Shown here one piece after another: positions 45,990-60,300 of a stretch of 64,000 nucleotides of DNA. The notes below the pieces were generated by a model. The model was given only the letters and a program-made list of their open reading frames with translations. It made no database searches and was not told the origin of the DNA. Numbering within the stretch: position 1 is the stretch's first letter; every line of letters begins with the position of its first letter. The translations under genes and the position numbers were made by a program. Source of the DNA: Chaunax sp. Z400 (taxonomy: Eukaryota; Chordata; Actinopteri; Lophiiformes; Chaunacidae); NCBI GenBank assembly GCA_037577475.1, contig CM075189.1, forward strand, positions 12,750,839 to 12,814,838. Reading direction: 5' to 3'.

Positions 45990-46170
45990 TGTCTGTCCAC
46001 TTTGTTACCGACTGAAATATCTCATATGCTTCACTGAGCATAAAGCCTGACTTTGGTCATCATCTGAACTTTCCTCTTGCTCCATCATGATGCTTACATT
46101 TGAGGCTTTGAATGAAATGGCTCAACAACTGTTGCATGGATTGAAATCAAATTTGAACGCAGTAGAGTTA
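45990..46170 (+). repeat. Dispersed repeat fragment
   Basis: Contains TCTGTCTGTCCACTTTGTTA, CCGACTGAAATATCTCA and later GGCTCAACAACTGTTGCATG followed by GATTGAAATCAAATTTG. These match the layout of a common teleost repeat, here interrupted and degenerate. Confidence 0.45.
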
Positions 46171-49100
46171 CTCAAGATGAATGGTAAGACTGGTGTTTTC
46201 GCCACATCGCCTAAAAGATTAAAACACCTCTACATATCCAGTTGGGAATCACTTCCTTCTTCATTTTATATTTAGAGATAAGACCGTTTTCCATGTCAAA
46301 ATAAGTTTTATTAGTCCATGGAAGAGTATCCCCAGCTCTAGCAAGAACGGGGACGGACTATCAGCACCATGCCTGAGGCTGCAACACCTGGACCAAATTA
46401 AGCTGCAGAGTTGCGGTTGTGGTTGGACATGGGATGACATCCTCTGCAGGGCAGAAGGACGTCTGAAGGCATTGGGACAGGGGTCTTGCATCAGCCACTC
46501 TTCCTGGGCCAAGTCAGTCAAGTGAAGTTCCACAGCAGGTTCAACACCACAGTCTGTGGAGCATCAGTGCCCCCCCCAACCCCACCCCCGTCACGCTGCA
46601 GGAGGGCGTTTGGAGGCCTGTGGAGGACCTGGAACCCAGTCTACCATGGCCTGTGATCAGAATTCGATCTGAGTGTGAAAACAAAGTTAAGTGGCCATCA
46701 ATGTGGAAGAGCATCACACAGGTCTTTAAATTAGAATCTTTTAAAAAAAACAAACACCTTCTTTGTTCCACAGTTAGATCGCACCGACTCAGACCACTGT
46801 GACGATGTACTTGAATCATTCTGCTGATATCATGACATCAGCCTCTGACTCAGAAGTCAACAGCTGTGTGTGTGACTGAGTATCTGCATTCAAGTCACTG
46901 TGAGGAATCTGTGAGGAGAGTTTGTGACAAGACTTTGACACTTGTGCCTGTAATTATGTGTAAAAACAACACTTAACTACATGCCTGAATGGTGCAATAA
47001 TCCGTCTCACCTACAGGCTTGTGAGGAGCTGATCCAATGGAATCATCGTGATTCAGATGAGAGGAATTACCTCAGGGCTGTTTTTCACTCCAACAAAAAT
47101 CACATCCAGGACGAACTGAAGGCTGCTTTCGATCCACACAGTAGTATTTTTTTTATAAAACACTGAGTCAGAGTCAGATTTTAACACATTGCATTGTTGA
47201 ATTACATTGTTCATTTGCTGTTTCCAGCTTTTTAAATAGAGGATTTGCTCAGTTTCTTTGTTAGATATGAAAGTAAATGATAATTGTTATAGAATTGTTA
47301 CACATTTGACTGACACTTCGGATTAATCGTGAAAATAACCTGCAGATGAATTGATCGTTAAAATGATCTTTTTCGTGGTAGTCCTACTTTGCCCAAACAT
47401 CAACTATAGCTGCTCAAAAAGTGAAGAAAAAAAACCTTCCAGACAGGTAGTTAGATCAACCAATCAGCACACAGGTCTTCCCTACAGCATGACTCATTCC
47501 CTGCCCTGATATATTCAGCTAGCTAACGAATGATGGTACTTTGTCCTGCACTGGCTGGAGGTAAAGGGTCATGACGTGGTATTTTTAGCTCTCTTATCCA
47601 TTGTGGAGTCAGACACTCACTGCTATCATCTGTATTTATAAATGCTGCCATCTCACACCTCCAGTAGAAGGAAAACTACCGACCTGCTCTCTCTGTCACA
47701 TGTCTGTGTTTATTCATCTGAAGGTTCAGAGTTTTCATTCATACCAGTTCCCTCGGAAGCTGCAGGACACCGACTGTTCCAAAATAAACACTTCCCATTT
47801 GATACAAGCGCTAAAATTCCTTGTTATTCTTAATCCGTGAAAAAATGATGTAACAAAGGAGGAAAGACAAGATAATCTTTTATCAATTATAAAATTAGCC
47901 TACATGACTGTTTAACAAAATGAGTGGCATTTTTTTTATGACATTATGACTTGGTTTAAATGTTTTATTTTTATTGATATATAATGATTATTTAATAGCT
48001 TTTGATTTGTCATTTATTGAACTGTCATTTTACTGTTTTTCCAATTAATAAAACATATTAATACTATAAATATACTTAATATAAATAAGTAATAATAAGT
48101 ATTAGATACAGCTTTTTGCATCTGCCCTTCTTACAATACACAACCTGTTAGATCATTTTTTTTCTGTTCTTTTCAGACTTGATCTGATCCTTCTTCAACA
48201 CACACATTCCTCACAGGTCATGCTGTCTTTTATTTTAAGAATGTTTGGAAACTTGCAGGTAGTTGTGCAACAGCTGGAATCGATTATCTGTTTAGTCACA
48301 GAGGAGCTAAAATCAATATCAGAGTATATATGTTATTTTTAATGACTTGTGCAAACAGTGACAAGATATAAATCTTTTAAATCTTAAATCTTTTCCACAT
48401 GATCACTTTACGATCAGGCCCTCTGTGTGAACTTTGGATCACCCAGGTAAAATACGACCTGTATGATCGGCAGCAGCCAATCAGCTGTGACAGAAACAGT
48501 GTTATGTAAAGGATGTTTTCACATGCATTCTCCAGGTACAGTATGTTATGTTAGTGATAAAGTGACAGGTTGCCATCAGCAGAATAACCATATGCTGTCT
48601 TTAGGCGGGGATCATATTTAATGATTCCTGCTTGTAAAGGACAATTTCCAAATTTCTGTTTAATATTACAAAACAAAGTAGTCTGATCTGGTTAAAGCAT
48701 TTACTTCTTTATATCTTCACAGGCTGATGGAACATGGAACATCTAACTTCTTCTTTCTGCTGTTGTTAAGATGGAAACAAATAATAAAACTAACAATAAA
48801 TACTCAAAAACTGTTGTGGGGCTGCAGCTTTTTAAAAAGATTGCTTTTGAGTGTTTTGGTTTATTTTGGTAAAGTCAGATAGAATTCATTTCATTTAGTT
48901 TATTTTGAGATTTGGTGAGAATCAGTAACTACTAAGCCTTATATTTGTACTATTATTATGTCAGGATTTATGTTTGAATATGAACAAAATAACAGAATAT
49001 TCAGTCGGGTCTTATCAAATTTATTGATACCTATCACAGTAATGATCTGGTAAAAGGGCCAGTGTGGCCGTCAAATTTAGCTTTGCTGGAGATCCTTCTT

Positions 49101-49364
49101 ATGGTCCATTTACACCTTTTTCATCTTCATTTTGGTGCTAATCTGTTCAACGCTCATAACCCGCTGCAGCCATGTTGCGCTGTTTTCACCGGCTTTGCTG
49201 TTGTTACTTCCTCCAGTTTGAATTTCAGCCGAAAACCACACTGCAAAGAGACAATTTGTCTCCTCAACGGATCACTTCCGCTTCAATTTCACATCCATAA
49301 TGAAGCTCTTGTTTTTTTTCTATTCAAATTAGGTAGAAGATCCATTGCATAGGATAATCCCGCG

Positions 49365-49560
49365 CCCAGCCCCTGACGTAACCAGTTCTTTTTTTCTGGC
49401 CCAGCAACACTGTGGTTCCACTCTGGAACCACTTTTCAGTGCCGAGAGCTGGCTCTTCAGCTGTGGAACCTCAAAGAACCGGTTCCAAATTAGGCTCTGG
49501 CCCAGAACCAGCCCTGGAACTACCTCGGCGGAAAAGTCCCCTAAGATTCACGAGCAAAAC
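49365..49560. mobile_element. MITE-like element with GGAACCGGTTCC-type words
   Basis: A 200-base block with repeated inverted words GGTTCCACTCTGGAACCAC, AGAACCGGTTCCAAATT and CCAGAACCAGCCCTGGAAC. It resembles short non-autonomous DNA transposons of fish. Ends and target duplication could not be fixed. Confidence 0.45.
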
Positions 49561-51260
49561 AAACTGAAGTCAGTTGATGGCAGTTCACTTCCAGGCATTT
49601 AGGGAGGCTTTACCTCAAGGCTCAGATTTTCACTTCAAATAATAAAGCAGAAGTCCCTTATGTTTTCATAAGGCTATTTTGTGCTACGACATTGAACAAG
49701 ATCCTTTATCCCAATCAAACTTAATGAGAGAAATAAACAGTTCTGAGCATGTTATGCTTTAAAAAAAACTGAGTGTACATGTCAAAGCTTACATCCTTAC
49801 CAATAGTGCAAATATGATCGAATTAAAAGATATATAAACAAACTAAAAAAGCTAAATAAGTTTGAGTCCCAACTGACAAGTCCCAACAGATATTTCTGTG
49901 TAGGTTTGTTTAAGCGAGATATTATTTGCTACCAAAATCCAGGCAAGAGGAAATCAGCCAGCATGCTTTGCAAACCAAACTTTCAGCGCGAGCACCACAT
50001 AATTATGGGTCCAATGATAATAATCCAAAGATAGCATCAAAAAGAACACGTGACGTGTGATTTGGGAGCATTATCAGGCCCTTATTTACTGTTTCTACCA
50101 TGTGAAATTCAACATGCTTGGTTTCCTTTGCAGCAGACTCAACACAACAGTCATATCTGTCTGATCAATGCTGCAAATAATCCCCTCATTACAGGACAAC
50201 ACTGCTAAAATTCCATAATGACATTCACTAAGGAGAAAATCCCTTACAAGACTGGGGAGGTTTGAGATTTAAAAAAGGGAGTATCTTATCTTGGTAGTCA
50301 TGCTTGAACAGGCACCTCCCAAAACATTGGGCTCTCCTACAGTCACTCAACATGTTCAGTAATGAGAACAAGGACATAAACAATGTCTGTTGTGCTAAAT
50401 AACAGTGTGTTATTAATATTAGGCAACTCTCTGAATCATTTATTCTATTCTATACATTATTCTTAATGTTCCTTTACATTGCAGTAACTCTATAAGTTGT
50501 TACTGTTGCTTAAACGTTGTTCTAAATGTCCCTCTGGAATCACACTAGTGCATGTGCTGCATGTAGCTGTGATGCTAGAGTGAGATGATGGTAAAGCACT
50601 GTAGTTTTCTGTTGCATAATATTCCTATGTGGTCCAGTTATAGGTTTCTAATGACCTCCAGCACTCCTATAGCTCCCTTATAATCTCTTAGGGACTTCAA
50701 GGAAGATTTGGACATTTTGGGAAATAACACTGAAAAGATTGAAGATTAATCACGTTTATGTAAAGCAACGATTTTGAGCCAGCAGGCGATTAAATCAGCA
50801 TAAACAATGGAAGCAGGGAGGAACAGCTAGCTTTGTCCAAAAATCAGCCTACCGTCTCTAATTAACAAGTCTTATTTGTTGAACCTGTGACCACACATTT
50901 TTAACAAACACATGGAGTTTAAGTTACCATAACTGATTAGTTTCTAGGTGGCGTCATTGCTTTGGTCACGTGACACAGCAGAGTTCTTCGGTAGGCGTAA
51001 AGCCAATGTTACAACAAGCCACCAGCCATGTCGACTTCTAAGGCACATTTTCATTATGGTCTGTGTTACCATTTGAATTGTTGACAGAAAACCAAGAAGC
51101 AGATTTAATCTAACACCAAAACAAGTGCATCTTTTGTGAATTTGTGTTTCAAGAACTGTAATGTGCTGTTCAACCTCATTCATTTCCCCTTCTCTCGTTT
51201 TTAATGTACTTTATTCTTGTGTCCAGTCTGAATTTTTTCTTCTTCTTTGTCTCTCATCAG

Positions 51261-51365
51261 GCTCATGAAGAAAGAAAGAGTCTTCAAATTTTTATAGAGT
51301 TGCAGATTGAAAGCAATTGGGGCCAATCAGATTACACCTGTGTGTACGACTTCAGGGTACATTAA
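51261..51365 (+). pseudogene. Orphan copy of the last exon of a SUN-domain gene
   Basis: Preceded by a good acceptor (CTCTCATCAG, as in the true exon 8 at 54545), it encodes the end of a SUN domain: LQIESNWGQSDYTCVYDF, then RVH and an immediate TAA. It aligns with exon 8 of the downstream SUN gene (KIESNWGEADYTCVYNF) and shares its acceptor context. Relative to that exon it has a 4-base and a 2-base insertion, close together, that cancel to +6, so the frame is lost for about 12 bases and then restored. I found no other SUN exons upstream, so this is either a tandem-duplication remnant or the end of a gene whose other exons are unrecognisable. Confidence 0.75.
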
Positions 51366-51997
51366 AATCAAAGACTGAACGAAATCAAAGTGGTTGCAAC
51401 AGAATGATGTGCAGCTTTGATATGTAAGCTTTGATGTGGATCATAAATTGAGTCGTAACATCCAGATGCATGTTCAGATTTTTATCATTAATCCGTCATG
51501 TCTTGTTATCGCGTCGTGCAAATCAATAGCAAGGTAACAGGCTGTGACTTTAATCCTGAGGTTTATCAGAGGAAACTTATATTTGGACTTTTTGCACACA
51601 CAATACGATCGTGATTGATCGATTGAATTTACTTATGGAAAACAGCAAATGTTTGTTTGTGAGGAAATGAACAGAGTCTGGTTTAGATAAGATTTCAGAT
51701 TTTACTTACCACTGACATAAACATTTCAAAGTTAGTGTTACATATTGATCAAATGGTTTTAAGTTATGTGCATTAATGAATGGATATAATGGTGAAATCA
51801 TTTATGAGCACTCAATCACATGTAATTTATCTCTTATGTTTTTATTATTTCCATTCAGTGTGAGAAATTACAATTCCCTTGATAACACGTACAAGAAATA
51901 ATCAGATTAAGAGCATTTTTAAAATGGTTGTTTTCACTCAATACTTTCTTCAATCAGTAGTGACTGAATCTTTCTTTGTCTCCACCAGTTGTCAGTA

Positions 51998-54667
<2,670 letters not shown>

Positions 54668-54842
54668 GGACTCAACATGTGCATAGAAATTTCCTCGGGA
54701 TCCCCAAGTTTCCTTCCGGATCAATTAAGTATTTATAAAGAGGATGAAGCTAAACGGATCTACAAGTGAGCAGATTCTGGATTTACACCACAGCCGGCTG
54801 GAAGTGCGGAGTGGGGATTAGCAGAATCACCGCCGACTGGAG

Positions 54843-55400
54843 ACCAGGGGCCACATTTAGAAAACTTTGCGTAGGATTTGCGTCAGAAAGTGGTGTACTG
54901 ACAAACTTACGATTTGCGTGCGCATAAAAATATTCTGATTTATATAACAGTGTACACGCACGTCGTACGCTGATTCCCCGTTATAAATCATAAACTTCTC
55001 TAAATGTAGCGCACCTGTACAAGCTTCAAGCCACACCCATAAAAACTAAATAAATGGTTGCCCATAAAAAAGCCAGTGAAATGCCCCTGATTAATATTCA
55101 TGATTACTGAATTAATTCTGAGCATCATGGATAAATCATAGCAAAGGGCAAAAAAACTAAACTTCACACAATGTAAAGTTGAAGTTCTTGTCGGAGAGAT
55201 GGAAACAAGAACGGCAACACTCTTTGGCGGACACTGCTGGTGTAACAAACAATGGCAGCAGGTGACCTAAGCTGTTAATGCTGCTGCCTCAGAAGGTCGG
55301 ACTGTGACATAGGGAAAAATGAAGTGGTCCGACCTGAAAGTCGATGCAAAGAGCATCGCGTTACACCGGCGGAGTGTGTGCGCCACGGGCCGTGGAGTCT
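54843..55400 (+). mobile_element. Decayed PIF/Harbinger element with Myb/SANT-like reading frame
   Basis: Begins GGGGCCACATTTAGAAAA and CTTTGCGTAGGATTTGCGTC, a terminal style typical of fish Harbinger elements. From about 55128 it translates, with two in-frame stops plus an early one, as a NAIF1-like Myb/SANT domain: KLNFTQCKVEVLVGEMETR, CNKQWQQV, MKWSDLKVDAKS, LHRRSV. In this superfamily the Myb-like protein is the partner of the DDE nuclease. I see no nuclease frame. Non-functional. Confidence 0.7.
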
Positions 55401-56099
55401 ACGAAACAAAAATATACCATAACCTTTATGAAACCAATAAATGAAACCATAAATGTGGAATGTGGCATCGAAAATGACTTCAGTGTAGACGTCCTAGATA
55501 TCTGTCTGCACATATACTTATGGTCTGTGCCATGATTTGGTAAAAACCATTCCTTAAAATACATGAAGTTTGATCTTGCGGCAGATATTTTCTCCTTTAT
55601 ACTATTGAAAAAATGTGATCAAATGAGCCTTTATTTGTTGCTATCTAACTGTTTGGACATCAGCAGGGGAGGAGGGTTGACTTACTGGACTTCTTGTAAT
55701 TTCAATTGAAGACATCGAAACTATGAAAGAAGTCATATGGAATTATGTTGTGAGAGGGGAGACGTGTGGTAAAGGGCCATTGGATGACTGCTGAGGACTC
55801 ACCTTTAGTACACGGGGGTCACAGATATACTGTTGAGCTATCTTAGGCACAGCAAAAAGAAACAAACCATGAGATACAGGGTAGAGGCATTCCAGGTAGT
55901 CAAAATGGTCTGGGCCAATAATCTTCTGGATGGCCCAAATCTGGCAGGCCAGAAAAAAAGACTCAGCTCAAGAATATTTGGCAAACTCGTGCCAGACCCG
56001 GTTCAATGATGCTTCAGAATCATCCAAAGTACAATAGTCCAGTTCCGGCAGCCAAAACTGAGTTGGCATTGCCTGCATTGGGGCGCAACCACCTCAGCG

Positions 56100-56235
56100 A
56101 AAATGAGGTGGTTGTCCCTATGTCCCGAGGCAATTCCGACCCATGGCCATGTCTTCCCTCCACTCTCTCTCCCACATTTCCTGTCACCTCTTCGGCTGTC
56201 CTATCAAATATCAAATCAGACCTTCTGCCTGCAGC
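56100..56235 (+). mobile_element. tRNA-derived SINE remnant
   Basis: GTCCCGAGGCAATTCCGACC (a mutated B-box) is followed by CATGGCCATGTCTTCCC, CTCTCTCTCCCACATTTCCT and CGGCTGTCCTATCAAATATC, the body and tail order of common fish tRNA SINEs. The open frame across it is fortuitous. Confidence 0.55.
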
Positions 56236-56689
56236 GGGAGCTGCAGGTTATATAAATAGTTAACCTAGCTAATAAACTGCTAGCATGCAACTCTCACTAT
56301 GTTGAATGCTCTTTCCAATTCGAAGCTGAAATAATTAATAATTCCCAATAATAATGTTAACTGTTTTCCACCCAACGCTATAATGAGTTTTATCCTCAAA
56401 AATAGCCAAACTACTGCAAGATGAGGCTATAAACAACAAACCACAGTAAACAACAAATCAGTGTCAACATAGCCAGTTATATGTTATATAAATATCTATA
56501 ACTACAAAAAACGGTTTAAACTGTAGCAGAGGCTTTAATTTGAGAGATGCTGTAATCATCATCAGTATATATATTCATATATGTATGGGGGGGGAAATAT
56601 AAGCAGCCAAATCAAAGTCTGTTTTGCTTTGAATCTAAAATTCCAACATGTTTTCTGCTTTATGTATATATATGTGTTGAAGGCTTCAA

Positions 56690-57028
56690 CTTTACTCCCC
56701 ATAATATTCCTTTAGGCGCGGAGGTGTTTGGGGGAGTTGTGTGTGAGGGAGGGCTCCTGTTGGTGGGAGCGGCCTCGTGACGTATCTCTGTTGACAGTAG
56801 TAAAGCCTCCACGCACACACACCCGCACACTCCCGCCGATCTGCCAGTGAGTGAGCCTCCTTCGCTCCACGCTCCTCCGCCTCGCGTCCTCCGCGCACCG
56901 CGCTGCCTTCCTGCTCTTACGCGTCCAGCTGTGCGGACACCTCCCCGCCGCTCCCGCAGCGCTTAAAGCGGTGCCTGAAGCTGAACTGTTTTAAACCCCG
57001 GACTGATCGGACCGCAGGAGCAAATAGG
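56690..57028 (+). promoter_or_regulatory. hopx: hopx proximal promoter and 5' UTR
   Basis: GC-rich, CpG-containing block immediately upstream of the hopx start, standing out from AT-rich surroundings; it includes GGGAGGGCTCC, GGTGGGAGCGGCC and CGTGACG (CRE-like core TGACG at about 56777). No TATA box is evident at a defined distance. Confidence 0.55.
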
Positions 57029-57321
57029 ATGGCTTCTAAAGCGATGGAGCATCTGAACTTGTCGGAGGAACAGGTCAAAGTGCTGGAGGACAGTTTCAAA
57101 AAAATCAGCAAGCATCCGAGTGGGACGACGCTCATGTTGATCGCTGCGGAGTGCAGACTGTCAGAGGAGGAAACAGAAGTGAGTAACATAATGTGAGCTG
57201 CTAGAAAGTACTGTATGTGGAATTCATGTGTATGTTTGTAGTCTCATAGGTATTTATTGTTGTTGCTTAAGGCTTTAAAAAAAACCTGAGGTAATCTTTC
57301 ATATCGCCAAGAGCATAATAA

Positions 57322-57397
<76 letters not shown>

Positions 57398-60300
57398 CTT
57401 TTTTTGTTGTATTCCTTAGTCAGGGACTCAGGGACTCCTAGTTGTCCTTCAATATTTGTATAATATCATGTATTTACACTGGCAGTGAGTCCCATGGGTG
57501 TCTGCCATCTGTGCTCTTAAGTAAGCAACACACTTAAAATAATAAATTGCAAATTTCCTAATGACCATGAAGTGGCAGTTTCCTTAAGAACATGTCTATC
57601 ATTGTGTTTTATTGGTCATTTTCAATGCAGATTAAATATTATTATAGCATTTAATCTAAAGCATCAGGCCTAGATAATTCTATATATGTGAAGAGTGTAA
57701 CTAGCAGAGGAGCAGTTACATTTCACTCTGAAATACAGTGTAGCTTCAGTAAATGTACTTTGTTACGTTACATATCTGCACATTTCAGAGGCTTTGCTCA
57801 AATCAGCACAGCTCGGAAAACAAATCAGTGGCCCTGAATTGTATCACAGCTCAAAAAGTTTACCAGTCAGAAGTGTTGTCAGTGTCAAAATCAGCGTTAA
57901 TTAGAAGTCACCATTAACTACTACAGGGAGAAACACCATGTGTACATGTTTGTGTGTTTTTTAAATCTGTGAGGTCACACCTGGAGCTGCAGGTTTGTGG
58001 ACGGGGTCAGTGCTGAAGATGATCCCGGTTAATATTTCTGTTAGAGGCGATTGATGAACTGAACCTCATCTGGGTGTGAGCAGCGACCACAAAGGCAGCA
58101 GCGCCCCATTGATCGTCACTGGAGCAGATCCAGGTTGTTTTTCCTGATGAAGTCATGTCAGAGTCGAGTTTCTGAATGTTTTTTTTTTTTTTTTTTTTTT
58201 TTTAGCCCTGTGAACAACCGTTGTTCCTTCTCACAAACATAATGTTCACAGGGTGACTTAAAGTTTAAAGAGGTGTTTTGAAGGAGAGATCAGCTGTCAA
58301 TCAAACAGTGAGGGTGGGGCTGTTTGGCAGAATGTCTGTGGCTGCTGATGTGTTCGCTGTCACTGCTGTGGTTATGCAGATTCCTTATTCAGTTGGATTT
58401 GTGCAAAACAAGACATACGGTTAAGTGTTTGCTCTGCTCTCTTAATTGATCACCAGCCATTTAAATATGTCGATAATAAATTAATAGTTCGTGCATATTT
58501 TCAGGCATTCTCTGGTTCCATCTTTTCAAATATATATAAGGCACGTATTTGTCTTATGTGATAGAAAATTATCTTTTAATTTTGTGCTGTTTGTCGCACA
58601 CACAAAAAAAATTCACCTTCAACTTTTTTTTCCTTGTTAGAAAAGCAGCAAATTTTCTCAATCGAGAAGCTAAAACAAGAAAATGTTTGGATGTTTCTTC
58701 CGGAAAAAAAAAAGGATTATTAAAACAGTGATCATTGCAGCTCTAGATCTTATGAATAACTTAGCATAAATGGACAGAGACCATTAACCACATTAGTATC
58801 AAATGAATTCAAACGAGAAAACTGCCAGTTATTTAAAACATCCCATTAGTTTAGGTATTTAATCTCTTCCGACCTCCTCTTCCACATACAAACACTCCCA
58901 CCGTCCCCCTATCTGAGGAATGTCCGGGTCTCCTGTAAAGTCTGTGCAACTGTCACATCAGGGACCAGATGTGAGCTGTCAGAGAACAACCAGCATGTTG
59001 AAATTGAACTGAAGCTATGCAGGCACCTTTTGGTATAGCATTCCTCTCTTAGATAGATCATTGTAAAAGCACTGACAGTTTCACCCGCCACCCATGATTC
59101 TTCAGGATTTGGCAGGCAAACAACGTGACTATTTGCATAGCTGAGCTCGCTAGGAGGTAAAACCCCACATGGAAATCCTGTCATCTGAGTTGACGTCACA
59201 TCATGTTTGTTCCACAGTCAAATTTCTGCTCATGTTTGCCCTCATGAAGCTATAGAACGTGTTGTTTTCATAAAGTCGGTATATTCCACCAATCACTAAC
59301 TCACGTACAATACGCCGCACACTGGTTTTTCCACTTTGACTCCACAAACCGGTTCCTCTACATTTCACAGGGTGTACGTTATATTGGCACAAAAAACATT
59401 CTGCAGTGATGTGAACAGGAACATCACATGAGATATTCTGCATCAGACGTGCAGGTGCAGCCCCTCGTCTTCGCTCACAGCCCAAAACACATTCACTGTT
59501 GTTACGTAATGCTTGAAACTTAAAGTAACTTGGTAATGTAATTAGTAGTGTGGGTAAACAGTCAGTGAAACCTGGCCAGTAGAATCAGACGTTCTGATTT
59601 TAAAGCTGGTGCTTCTGCTAACATAACCTCTATGAAGCTACACAGAGACGGATGCTGTTGTTATACACAGAAGTGTATAACACTTATAGCAGTGTACCGT
59701 GCTAACCTCTTTAACACCTGTGCACATTCATATGAGGCAGGTTTCAGCCTCAAGGCTTAAAGGGCTAGTCCAACGATTGACTGTTGCATTTTCACATCTC
59801 ACTGCTTACCTCTTCCTGTGTGAGACTTGCTTAACAGCTCCAGCTTGCAAAGCCTGCTTTGTCCTCAGAGGAGGAAACAAAAACACTGCCCCTTGTCTAA
59901 TTGGTTTTTTTCACATAGGTGATATATTCAGTATATAAAATGTAATCAAACGCTAGCATGGTGTCAATGTGATTATCAACAGATCATATTTTTAGCGAGA
60001 TACGCCCATGATATGGAAAAATTTGGCAAATCTACCGGATGATGCAAGTCTGTGTGGCTGCCCTAACCTGTTAACATTGGTGCTGAAATGAAAAGCAAGA
60101 AGTTGTACTCATGCAGGAAGTGTGTCTCAAGAAGGGAGACACAAAAAAAAAGCCGCTTTTGGTCACAGGAGACGCGAACACTGCTGTGTTGTACACCACG
60201 CCACGTTTGCTTGCAGAATGCCAGTATTGCTGATTTAAGATCACAGAATGGAGCAGCGTCATGCAGCCATTGGTTTGTTGATCTGTGTAAAAAGGGCTTA

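Larger units (their letters stand above)
38541..51260. other. Intergenic region with no supported gene
   Basis: About 12.7 kb between sec24b and the SUN exon copy. All open frames are short and none resembles a family I know. There are no convincing splice-site series. The region is AT-rich, with recognisable repeat relics near 43355, 45990 and 49365 and several low-complexity A or T runs. A long non-coding RNA cannot be excluded from sequence alone. Confidence 0.6.

Noticed and set aside
38541..51260. A hidden novel gene system in the 12.7 kb gap
   Set aside because: Read on both strands for splice chains, repeats and motif series; only decayed dispersed repeats and AT-rich DNA could be supported.
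56006..56263. An 85-codon open frame upstream of hopx
   Set aside because: It crosses a tRNA-SINE relic and has no coding context.
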